Translations under genes and position numbers: made by a program
NCBI GenBank assembly: GCA_030597965.1
Contig: JAUVQU010000046.1
Location: forward strand, 1 to 13,441
Direction: 5' to 3'
DNA from: Cellvibrionaceae bacterium
GTDB taxonomy: Bacteria; Pseudomonadota; Gammaproteobacteria; Pseudomonadales; Cellvibrionaceae
Length of the DNA: 13,441 bases
In this document: positions 7,503-13,441 of the stretch, piece after piece
Layout of the letters: each line of letters begins with the position of its first letter
How positions within the stretch are numbered: the first letter of the stretch is position 1
Notes under the pieces: model-generated
The model's input: only the letters and a program-made list of their open reading frames with translations
What the model was told of the DNA's origin: nothing
Databases searched by the model: none

Positions 7503-8390
7503 TTAATTTAGCTTTTCGCTGAACAAGTTTCTCATCCAGACATTGGCTTTATCCAGATCCGAGCTTTTATGCCAGTATAGGCTCATGTTCAGCGGCTCGA
7601 TGGAATAAGGTAAATCCAGAATCTTATGATCGTACTTCTGCGCCATACTCAGCGGCACGGTTAACGCCATATCCGTTCGTGCTACCAGTAGTGACGACAG
7701 ATGATAATGTTGAACACGTATTTTTACGCGACGTTGATGCCCCAGGCGATTCAGTGCCACATCCTCATAACCGGGACCTTTGCGCCTTGATGAAACGTGA
7801 ATGTGCTCCAGCGATAAATATTCATCGAGGGAAATACTATCGCCAATGAACGGGTGGTCTTTGCGCACAACACACACATACGGCTGCGCCAACAAAGGCT
7901 TCTGACAAATTTGAGCATCGGTAATAACAGGAATATCAATCGCGAAATCCAAAGTACCTGCGGTCAACTCTTTCTTAAGCTCATCACGGGGGACGTAATA
8001 ACATTCAATAGCGACATTAGGAGCTACACTTTGCAGGCATTCTAAAAGCTCCGGTAGCACCATGGCCTCCAACATGTCATTCATACTAATGCGGAACACC
8101 TTGTCCGCCTGAGCCGGATCAAACACCACCCCTTCTGAGGCACTGGCATTGAGCAGCAATAAAGCCTCCTGCACACGCCCCACTATATTCTCCGCCAGTG
8201 GTGTCGGCGTCATGCCCTCAGAGGTTCTTACAAACAACGAATCATTGAGCTTCTCGCGCAAGCGCCCCAGTGCATTACTCACGGCAGGCTGGGTAATACA
8301 CAGCACCTCGGCGGCCCGGGTCAGATTACGCTGCTGGTACACAGCATCGAAGACGATAAACAGGTTGAGGTCGATCTGGTTGAGACGCAT
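7503..8390 (-). CDS. LysR family transcriptional regulator
   Basis: A 295-residue LysR-type regulator. The N-terminal winged helix-turn-helix spans about 6-65 (DLNLFIVFDAVYQQRNLTRAAEVLCITQPAVSNALGRLREKL), with the recognition helix around TQPAVSNALGRL. The effector-binding domain, of the periplasmic-binding-protein fold, fills about 90-295. The opening style (MRLNQIDLNLFIVFDAVYQQRNLTRAA) is that of the NodD/LeuO-like branch. It is divergent from the acyl-CoA dehydrogenase operon starting at 8520 and shares a 129-nt region containing LysR-type dyads, so activation of that operon and autoregulation are the natural inference. The co-inducer cannot be told; a CoA-linked or hydroxy-acid intermediate would fit the operon. 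It also lies upstream of the WS/DGAT gene on the same strand. Confidence 0.95.
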   Translation of the reverse strand: MRLNQIDLNLFIVFDAVYQQRNLTRAAEVLCITQPAVSNALGRLREKLNDSLFVRTSEGMTPTPLAENIVGRVQEALLLLNASASEGVVFDPAQADKVFRISMNDMLEAMVLPELLECLQSVAPNVAIECYYVPRDELKKELTAGTLDFAIDIPVITDAQICQKPLLAQPYVCVVRKDHPFIGDSISLDEYLSLEHIHVSSRRKGPGYEDVALNRLGHQRRVKIRVQHYHLSSLLVARTDMALTVPLSMAQKYDHKILDLPYSIEPLNMSLYWHKSSDLDKANVWMRNLFSEKLN

Positions 8391-8419
8391 AAGAACCCTA
8401 CTTTCTATCTAAATCAATC

Positions 8420-8453
8420 ATTCAGTACATGAATAGTAATATATTCATATAAT
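8420..8453 (+). promoter_or_regulatory. LysR-type operator and promoter of the phosphatase-ACAD-phosphotransferase-SDR operon
   Basis: ATTCA (8420-8424), TGAAT (8430-8434) and ATTCA (8443-8447) alternate in orientation. The first two form the dyad ATTCA-N5-TGAAT, which fits the LysR box T-N11-A exactly (T8421 to A8433). The last two lie in ATGAATA-N6-TATTCAT (8429-8448). A perfect TATAAT follows at 8448-8453. Its -35 position (about 8425-8430, GTACAT) is poor and is covered by the first dyad, as at activator-dependent LysR promoters. Further TGAAT copies occur near 8487-8491 and 8506-8510. Binding itself is inferred. Confidence 0.55.
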
Positions 8454-8519
8454 AAATTTAAAATATATTAAAGCCAGCGGTATTCTTGAATTGTTAATCA
8501 ATCACTGAATAGATTTGAA

Positions 8520-9212
8520 ATGGCAGAACTCTATCTGATTCGACACGGCCAAGCCTCCTTTGGCAGTGACAACTACGACCAACTTTCACCCCTCGGGCAC
8601 CAGCAAGCCATCTGGCTGGGAGAATATTTTCATGAGCGCGGGATAGCGTTTGATGCTGTCATCACTGGCGACATGGTGCGCCATACCGAAACCGCCGACG
8701 GTATACTCAAAGGTTTACAGCACCATAATTTACAAAATAACGGAGCTGAGCACCAGGTACTACCCGGTTTGAATGAATTTGATTTCCTTTCACTCGTCGC
8801 ACTTTATTTAAATAAAAACCCAGACCAATTACCGGGTAAAGATGCCCCGCGTGATGCGTTCTTTAAGCTTCTGAAAAAATCCATGCACGGCTGGATCTCC
8901 GGTGAAATAAACGACACTAACCTTGAAACATGGCAACACTTTGAGCAGCGCATTTTGAACGCTATGCAGACCATTCAGAAGCAGTACCATGGCCAAAAAG
9001 TCCTGGCAGTCAGTTCTGGCGGCGCTATCTCAATGGCGCTGCGCCAAATATTAAAGGCCCCCAGCGAGACTGTCATCGAGCTGAATTTACAAACCAAAAA
9101 TACCGCGGGTGCGCATTGCTTTTTCAACCCTAAAACACTGCGCATGACCTCTTACAATCACACGCCTCACTTAGACACTAACGAGCGTGCGGACAAAATT
9201 ACATTCAGTTAA
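8520..9212 (+). CDS. Histidine phosphatase-fold protein (second catalytic His replaced)
   Basis: A 230-residue branch-1 histidine phosphatase (phosphoglycerate mutase) fold protein and first gene of the operon. The phosphohistidine motif LIRHGQA is at 6-12 with His9; Arg54 in GDMVRHTETA matches the second phosphate-binding Arg, and Glu86 in LNEFDF the usual acid. The motif that normally carries the second active-site His (VSHGG) reads VSSGG here, with Ser166 in its place. Similar SGG versions exist among COG0406-type proteins as I recall, so this may be a subfamily trait rather than decay, but it implies altered chemistry. From its neighbours a phosphorylated acyl-CoA or a related phosphate ester is a possible substrate (inference). 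The stop is 31 nt before the ACAD start. The ribosome site is weak. Confidence 0.88.
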   Translation: MAELYLIRHGQASFGSDNYDQLSPLGHQQAIWLGEYFHERGIAFDAVITGDMVRHTETADGILKGLQHHNLQNNGAEHQVLPGLNEFDFLSLVALYLNKNPDQLPGKDAPRDAFFKLLKKSMHGWISGEINDTNLETWQHFEQRILNAMQTIQKQYHGQKVLAVSSGGAISMALRQILKAPSETVIELNLQTKNTAGAHCFFNPKTLRMTSYNHTPHLDTNERADKITFS

Positions 9213-9243
9213 TTACTCTTTTAATAACATTGATGGAATCCCC

Positions 9244-10455
9244 ATGGATTTTGAATACAGCAGTAAAGTACAAGACCTCATCGTTCGCGTGCGCAACTTT
9301 ATTGAAAAAAATATTGAACCAAACGATGCCCTCTTCCACAAGCAAATTTCAAAAAATCGCTGGCAAACACCACCGATCATGCAAGAGCTTAAAGCCAAGG
9401 CCAAGACAGAAGGACTGTGGAATTTATTCTTACCCATCAGCCACGGTGAACACGGCGCTGGTTTGACCAACTTAGAATACTCTCCTCTCGCCGAGGAAAT
9501 GGGAAAAGTGGGCTGGGCGTCCGAAGTGTTTAACTGCGCCGCACCCGACACAGGCAACATGGAAGTACTGACCCAATACGGTAGTGAAGAACAAAAGAAA
9601 CAATGGCTAGAGCCTCTATTAGCCGGTGAAATTCGCTCAGCCTTCGCCATGACCGAGCCAGACGTCGCCTCCAGTGACGCCACCAACATTGAAACTTCTA
9701 TCGTTCGCGATGGCGACGAATACGTTATCAATGGCCGCAAGTTTTACACCAGCGGCGCCTGTCGTGAAAGCTGTGAAATCATGATTGTGATGGGCAAAAC
9801 AGATCCGGAAAACGTAAACCGCTATCTACAGCAATCTCAAATTTTAGTACCCACCAAAACTCCGGGCGTAACCATTGTACGCCCCATGACGGTACTCGGT
9901 TATGACGATGCGCCGGAAGGCCACGCAGAAGTTCTGTTCGAAAATGTAAGAGTCCCCGCCGGAAATTTAATAATGGGCGAAGGTCACGGGTTTGAAATTG
10001 CCCAAGGCCGCTTAGGCCCAGGCCGTATTCACCACTGCATGCGCAGTGTCGGTGCTGCACAGCGCGCACTGGAAATGATGTGCAAGCGCGCCAACACCCG
10101 CATTGTATTCGGTAAGCCACTCATTGCTAACCAATCGGTACGTGAGGACATTGCCAAGTCTGCCTGCCAAATTGAACAAATACGTTTAATGACGCTAAAA
10201 GCGGCGCAAAAGATGGACACGGCAGGCAACAAAGAAGCTAAAGATCTAATATCCATGATAAAAATTGTGGCACCTAACATGGCGCTGGATGTTATTGATC
10301 GCGCCATCCAGATACACGGTGCTGTCGGCCTTAGCCAAGACACACCACTGGCTCAAATGTTTGCATGGCAGCGCGCACTGCGCCTGGCCGATGGACCCGA
10401 CCAGGTACACATGATGCAACTGGGTCGCAACCTGGCCAAGGAGTACGGTGAATAA
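9244..10455 (+). CDS. Acyl-CoA dehydrogenase, ACAD10/11-like (LvaC-like)
   Basis: A 403-residue flavoprotein of the acyl-CoA dehydrogenase family. I chose the ATG at 9244 because MDFEYSSKVQDL is the usual family opening; the longer frame from 9187 would overlap the previous gene and add an unrelated stretch. Marks are AFAMTEPDVASSD (133-145, flavin and substrate binding), the GEGHGFEIAQGRLGPGRIHHCMR segment (245-267) and AIQIHGAVGL (354-363). LADGPDQVH at 381-389 stands where classical enzymes have (Y)EGTSQI, so the catalytic Glu position is Asp383. With the adjacent APH-type phosphotransferase this matches the ACAD10/ACAD11 and LvaC group, which act on phosphorylated 4-hydroxyacyl-CoA rather than doing simple beta-oxidation. 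The substrate is inferred. Confidence 0.92.
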   Translation: MDFEYSSKVQDLIVRVRNFIEKNIEPNDALFHKQISKNRWQTPPIMQELKAKAKTEGLWNLFLPISHGEHGAGLTNLEYSPLAEEMGKVGWASEVFNCAAPDTGNMEVLTQYGSEEQKKQWLEPLLAGEIRSAFAMTEPDVASSDATNIETSIVRDGDEYVINGRKFYTSGACRESCEIMIVMGKTDPENVNRYLQQSQILVPTKTPGVTIVRPMTVLGYDDAPEGHAEVLFENVRVPAGNLIMGEGHGFEIAQGRLGPGRIHHCMRSVGAAQRALEMMCKRANTRIVFGKPLIANQSVREDIAKSACQIEQIRLMTLKAAQKMDTAGNKEAKDLISMIKIVAPNMALDVIDRAIQIHGAVGLSQDTPLAQMFAWQRALRLADGPDQVHMMQLGRNLAKEYGE

Positions 10456-10622
10456 TTAATCGCAATTAAAGAGTGATCCTGTAATCTACAACGCATCAAA
10501 CATGGAGGTCGAACTCTACGCGCCCCTGGGGTATCAAATCGACAGGTCGGGCTAAAGTCCGAGCTACAAAACCACAGCACGCGGTGAGAAATTAATCCCG
10601 AAAAAATTAAAAATAAAGAATA
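10456..10622 (+). repeat. REP-like hairpin region inside the operon
   Basis: A 167-nt gap between the ACAD and phosphotransferase genes, much longer than the other gaps in the operon. It contains the perfect dyad CCCC-T-GGGG (10523-10531) and a tight hairpin TCGGGC-TAAA-GTCCGA (10547-10562, one G-U pair), resembling the hairpin units of bacterial REP repeats. No T-run follows, so mRNA stabilisation or partial read-through is likelier than termination. The last 30 nt before the next gene are A-rich. Confidence 0.45.
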
Positions 10623-11675
10623 ATGAGAACTAACATGCCCCAAGTCGACACACTGGATGAAAAGAAACTATCGGTTTACCTCGAAGCCAATATGGCTGAC
10701 TTCAAAGGCCCGCTAAAAGCCATTAAATTTCCAGGAGGGCAATCCAACCCCACCTTCAAAATTGAAGCTGCATCCGGCAATTATGTATTACGCCGTCAAC
10801 CACCGGGCAAGTTACTAAAATCGGCACACGCGGTAGACCGTGAATACCGTGTCATGGCCGCCCTGCAAAACACTGATGTACCGGTTCCAAAGGTTCACCA
10901 CCTCTGTGAAGACAGAGACGTCATTGGCACCCTGTTTTTCCTCATGGAATTTTGCGACGGCAATATTTATTGGTCCGCCACCCTGCCCGAGCTCGATAGT
11001 AATGAAGCTCGCGGAGCTATGTACGACGAGATGAACCGCGTACTGGTGGCCATGCACAGCATTGATATAGAGGCCGCAGGCTTAAGTGATTACGGTAAAC
11101 CCGGCAATTATTTTGAACGCCAATTCAATCGCTGGAGTACACAATACAAAGCCGCCGAGCTGGAGTCTATTCCCGCAATGGACACCATTATTGCCTGGTT
11201 GGGGAAAAACCTGCCCGCCGATGACGGCAAGGTCTCTTTAGCCCACGGCGATTACCGTTTGGATAACCTTATGTTCTCCAAAGACACCCATAAAATTGTC
11301 GCCGTTCTGGATTGGGAGCTTTCGACACTTGGTCACCCCTACGCCGATCTGGCCTACCAGTGCATGCAATTGCGTTTACCTGCCAGCCAGCTCAAAAACA
11401 CCATGTCTGGTTTAGGTGGCGAAGATCCTACCGCACTGGGTATACCGACCGAAGAAGAATACATAGCGCAATACTGCCAGCGCATGGGCATAGATAAAAT
11501 CGACAACTGGTCTTTTTACCTATGCTTCAGCTTCTTCCGACTGGCCGCTATTTGCCAGGGTGTCGCCAAGCGCGCCGCCGACGGAAACGCTTCCAGTAAA
11601 GGCGCCAATCAAATTGGTGCTATGGTCAAACCACTGGCGACGATGGCGTTAGATATTATTAACGAGAAAAATTAA
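10623..11675 (+). CDS. APH/ACAD10-11 N-terminal-like phosphotransferase (LvaA-like)
   Basis: A 350-residue kinase-fold phosphotransferase of the aminoglycoside phosphotransferase (APH) superfamily, in the group that forms the N-terminal part of ACAD10/ACAD11. GGQSNPTF at 38-45 is the nucleotide loop, YVLRRQPPG (54-62) follows, and Glu74 in VDREYRV probably pairs with the loop. The catalytic Brenner motif is HGDYRLDN at 208-215 (catalytic Asp210, metal-binding Asn215), and DWE at 230-232 supplies the second metal ligand. LvaA in Pseudomonas, together with LvaB, phosphorylates 4-hydroxyvaleryl-CoA; no LvaB-like gene is in this window. The ATG at 10635 is an equally possible start and looks closer to relatives (MPQVDT). 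It is not expected to be an antibiotic-resistance enzyme. Confidence 0.92.
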   Translation: MRTNMPQVDTLDEKKLSVYLEANMADFKGPLKAIKFPGGQSNPTFKIEAASGNYVLRRQPPGKLLKSAHAVDREYRVMAALQNTDVPVPKVHHLCEDRDVIGTLFFLMEFCDGNIYWSATLPELDSNEARGAMYDEMNRVLVAMHSIDIEAAGLSDYGKPGNYFERQFNRWSTQYKAAELESIPAMDTIIAWLGKNLPADDGKVSLAHGDYRLDNLMFSKDTHKIVAVLDWELSTLGHPYADLAYQCMQLRLPASQLKNTMSGLGGEDPTALGIPTEEEYIAQYCQRMGIDKIDNWSFYLCFSFFRLAAICQGVAKRAADGNASSKGANQIGAMVKPLATMALDIINEKN

Positions 11676-11733
11676 ATAATAATAAAACCTTTGCACGGAA
11701 GATAATTTTGTTCACAGGAAAAAAGGAATATAC

Positions 11734-12498
11734 ATGTCTACTAAATTATTCGATCTCACAGGAAAGATTGCTTTAGTCACCGGCGCCAGCCGTGGTATTG
11801 GCGAGTCCATTGCTAAACTGCTGGCCGAGCAAGGCGCGCACGTTATTGTCTCCAGCCGTAAAATAGATGGTTGCCAGGTCGTCGTCGACGCCATTACCAG
11901 TGCCGGCGGCAGCGCAGAAGCCCTCGCTTGTCATGTGGGCGATATGGATAAGATTGTTGAGACCTTTGAATACATCAAAGCCACACACGGTAAGCTGGAC
12001 ATCCTCGTCAACAACGCCGCCACCAACCCCTACTTTGGCGATATTTTGGAGACAGATCTGGGTGCCTATAACAAAACCGTGGACGTGAATATCCGCGGCT
12101 ACTTTTTCATGTCGGTAGAAGCAGGCAAGTTGATGCGTGACAACGGTGGCGGCGCCATTGTGAATACCGCCTCTATTAACGCGATTCAACCAGGTATGTT
12201 GCAGGGTATTTACTCTATTACCAAAGCGGCCGTAGTTAATATGACCAAAGCCTTCGCCAAGGAATGCGCCGTGCACAATATTCGAGTGAATGCGCTGTTG
12301 CCCGGTTTTACTAAGACGAAATTCGCGGGTGCTTTGTTTGATAACAAAGATATTTACGACACGGCTATGCAGTCTGTGCCGATGAATCGACACGCGGAGC
12401 CGGATGAGATGGCCGGTACGGTGTTGTATTTGGTGTCGGATGCGTCGAGTTATACGACGGGGGAATGTATTGTAGTGGATGGTGGATTTACTATTTGA
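11734..12498 (+). CDS. Short-chain dehydrogenase/reductase (SDR)
   Basis: A 254-residue classical SDR, an NAD(P)-dependent oxidoreductase. The cofactor motif TGASRGIG is at 16-23, NNAA at 93-96, the structural Asn at 119, and the catalytic Ser147 and Tyr160-xxx-Lys164 have canonical spacing. Arg20 in the glycine loop and the SSR at 40-42 favour NADPH, though this is only an inference. It ends in VVDGGFTI, as usual for the family. It is the last gene of the operon, 58 nt after the phosphotransferase, with a clear AAGGA ribosome site 6 nt before the ATG. The matching role is that of LvaD, which reduces levulinyl-CoA to the 4-hydroxy compound, or the reverse oxidation of a hydroxyacyl-CoA. The stop codon lies inside a hairpin arm. 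Confidence 0.93.
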   Translation: MSTKLFDLTGKIALVTGASRGIGESIAKLLAEQGAHVIVSSRKIDGCQVVVDAITSAGGSAEALACHVGDMDKIVETFEYIKATHGKLDILVNNAATNPYFGDILETDLGAYNKTVDVNIRGYFFMSVEAGKLMRDNGGGAIVNTASINAIQPGMLQGIYSITKAAVVNMTKAFAKECAVHNIRVNALLPGFTKTKFAGALFDNKDIYDTAMQSVPMNRHAEPDEMAGTVLYLVSDASSYTTGECIVVDGGFTI

Positions 12499-12547
12499 CG
12501 ACTTTGTCGTCATCCCCGACTCGATCGGGCTGCGTACCCTTGGGGTA
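12496..12547. repeat. Three consecutive hairpins after the SDR gene
   Basis: TGACGAC-TTT-GTCGTCA (12496-12512, 7-bp arms, including the SDR stop codon), CCCGA-CTCGA-TCGGG (12515-12529) and TACCC-TTG-GGGTA (12535-12547) follow one another. The words CATCCCCGACTCGATCGGG and GATCCAGTG are typical of a dispersed intergenic repeat of proteobacteria as I recall it; here they are separated by the third hairpin, as if one unit were nested in another. They may protect the operon's 3' end. No T-run follows directly. Confidence 0.5.
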
Positions 12548-12610
12548 GATCCAGTGTGAGCGTAGCGAATAATCTTTAACGTGTATCTTTCTTCGATTTA
12601 AATATTTTTT

Positions 12611-12659
12611 TCGCCCTGCCTAGGCGAGTTCATTTTCTTTTCTACAGAAAAAGAAAATG
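12611..12659. repeat. AT-rich inverted repeat with adjacent GC dyad
   Basis: CATTTTCTTTT (12631-12641) and AAAAGAAAATG (12649-12659) form an 11-bp perfect stem with a 7-nt loop. Just before it, TCGCC (12611-12615) pairs with GGCGA (12623-12627) around the palindrome GCCTAGGC. The arrangement recalls the common proteobacterial intergenic repeat built around TTTTCTTT and AAAGAAAA. No gene lies between 12499 and 12763. Confidence 0.5.
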
Positions 12660-12682
12660 CCGCCAAAACAGACTACCCTTCT

Positions 12683-12765
12683 AAAAAAAGGGGTCGGTGA
12701 CAATTAACTAGGCCACCCGTTAATTACAAGTCCTCCCATGAGAGTTAATTGTCACCGACCCCTTT
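12683..12765 (-). terminator. Probable rho-independent terminator of the oxidoreductase gene
   Basis: Read leftward, the 23-bp stem of the inverted-arm element ends in CCCC followed directly by seven T (12689-12683), the form of an intrinsic terminator, placed immediately after the stop codon. In the rightward direction only three T follow, so the rightward operon would be ended less well by it. Confidence 0.6.
12687..12765. repeat. 79-bp element with perfect 23-bp inverted arms
   Basis: Arms 12687-12709 and 12743-12765 are exact reverse complements (core GGGGTCGGTGACAATTAA), around a 33-nt loop that contains a further GTTAATTA (12719-12726). I recall similar GACCCC/GGGGTC palindromes beside IS200-like, REP-associated transposases in gammaproteobacteria; none is in this window, so this would be a solo, non-autonomous copy. 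The right arm runs up to and overlaps the stop codon of the FAD-dependent oxidoreductase gene. Confidence 0.7.
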
Positions 12766-13441
12766 AAGAGGCTTCAATACCCAATATGTCCCGTGCCAGG
12801 GCCTCGGCTACGCGGATTCCATCGACCCCGGCTGAGAGGATTCCACCGGCATATCCTGCGCCCTCACCTGCGGGAAACAGGCCTTTCACATTAAGGCTCT
12901 GCAGCAGACTCTTATCACGGGTTATACGCACTGGTGACGAGGTGCGGGTTTCAATACCTGTCAGTACCGCATCATGCATGGCAAAACCTCTGATCTTTTT
13001 TTCAAAGGCCGGTATAGCCTCACGAATGGCCTCGATGGCGAAGTCCGGCAAGGCATCAGCCAAGTCGACCAGGTTCACCCCAGGTTTGTAGGACGGTTCA
13101 ACAGCGCCCAAACTCTCGGTAGCCTTGCCTTCGATAAAATCACCCACGAGCTGCGCTGGAGCTTCATAATTACTGCCGCCCATCACATAGGCGTGGGACT
13201 CCAAACGCTCCTGTAACTCAATACCGGCCAAGGGGCTGCCGGGGTAATCCTCTTCAGGCGTAATACCCACCACAATGCCAGAGTTAGCGTTGTGCTCGTT
13301 GCGTGAATACTGGCTCATACCGTTGGTTACTACTCGATACGGTTCCGAGGTCGCCGCTACCACAGTGCCACCGGGACACATGCAGAAGCTGTATACAGAG
13401 CGACCGTTCTTGGCGTGATGTACCAACTTGTAGTCCGCCGC
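12764..13441 (-). CDS. NAD(P)/FAD-dependent oxidoreductase, COG2509-like (partial, N-terminus beyond right edge)
   Basis: The C-terminal 225 residues of a FAD-dependent dehydrogenase; the frame stays open to the last base, so the TTG at 13426 is not a real start. Relatives are about 500-550 residues, so the N-terminal FAD-binding half is missing. Visible marks are SVYSFCMCPGGTVVAATSE, then NGMSQYSRNEHNANSGIVVGI, TGIETRTSSPVRI, and the C-terminal FAD contact GLFPAGEGAGYAGGILSAGVDGIRVAEALA. These match the uncharacterised FAD-dependent dehydrogenase group related to the BaiN/HI0933-like and geranylgeranyl-reductase-like flavoproteins; reaction and substrate are unknown. It is convergent with the SDR operon. 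Its stop TAA (12766-12764) overlaps the end of the 79-bp inverted-repeat element. Confidence 0.88.
   Translation of the reverse strand, partial: AADYKLVHHAKNGRSVYSFCMCPGGTVVAATSEPYRVVTNGMSQYSRNEHNANSGIVVGITPEEDYPGSPLAGIELQERLESHAYVMGGSNYEAPAQLVGDFIEGKATESLGAVEPSYKPGVNLVDLADALPDFAIEAIREAIPAFEKKIRGFAMHDAVLTGIETRTSSPVRITRDKSLLQSLNVKGLFPAGEGAGYAGGILSAGVDGIRVAEALARDILGIEAS

Noticed and set aside
9187..9243. Upstream extension of the acyl-CoA dehydrogenase to an ATG at 9187
   Set aside because: It would overlap the phosphatase-fold gene and add residues without family resemblance; the ATG at 9244 gives the normal length and opening.
10502..10555. 17-codon open frame (MEVELYAPLGYQIDRSG) in the ACAD-phosphotransferase gap
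   Set aside because: It coincides with the GC-rich dyads of a REP-like repeat and lacks a convincing ribosome site; it is probably chance.
10623..11675. Phosphotransferase as an aminoglycoside-resistance gene
   Set aside because: The APH fold is shared, but the GGQSNPTF loop and the ACAD/SDR neighbours place it with the ACAD10/11-type metabolic kinases.
11773..12513. 246-residue open frame antisense to the SDR gene
   Set aside because: It mirrors the codon bias of a strongly supported SDR, has no recognisable motif, and its N-terminus runs through the hairpin after the SDR stop.

Overview
The window looks like chromosomal DNA of a free-living, lipid-metabolising gammaproteobacterium. Marine groups near Spongiibacteraceae/Cellvibrionales are a guess from protein style; no rRNA or other marker is present to settle it. 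Coding density is high and nearly all genes are metabolic. I saw no tRNA, rRNA, CRISPR array, phage gene or transposase gene.

Left part (1-3963). An iron-dependent alcohol dehydrogenase, cut by the left edge, reads leftward. It is divergent from a YfcG/Nu-type glutathione transferase (GST). A leftward pair follows: a second, unrelated GST, then, 18 nt later, an exported sorbosone-dehydrogenase-like beta-propeller fused to a cytochrome c domain.

Neutral-lipid part (4061-7358, leftward). A wax ester synthase/diacylglycerol acyltransferase (WS/DGAT) is followed by a patatin-like lipase with an N-terminal DUF3336-type region. These are a storage-lipid maker and a probable storage-lipid hydrolase. 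The WS/DGAT carries a tail of about 96 residues resembling histone H1, one third lysine, and the lipase also ends in a short basic tail. A 12-bp hairpin and a 15-bp-period repeat lie between the two genes.

Right part (7503-12498). A LysR regulator faces a four-gene rightward operon: histidine-phosphatase-fold protein, acyl-CoA dehydrogenase (ACAD), APH-type phosphotransferase and short-chain dehydrogenase (SDR). The ACAD plus phosphotransferase pair is the split form of animal ACAD10/ACAD11. With the SDR it parallels LvaA, LvaC and LvaD of levulinate breakdown, in which a 4-hydroxyacyl-CoA is phosphorylated and the phosphate is eliminated. The shared intergenic region holds three alternating ATTCA/TGAAT half-sites, a T-N11-A LysR box and a perfect TATAAT, as expected of a LysR-activated promoter. 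This operon, with its atypical phosphatase (Ser in place of the second catalytic His), is the best candidate for an incompletely described system.

Right end (12496-13441). A stack of inverted repeats, ending in a 79-bp element with perfect 23-bp arms, separates the SDR from a convergent FAD-dependent oxidoreductase cut by the right edge. The 79-bp element should also end the leftward transcript, because its arm is followed by seven T on that strand.
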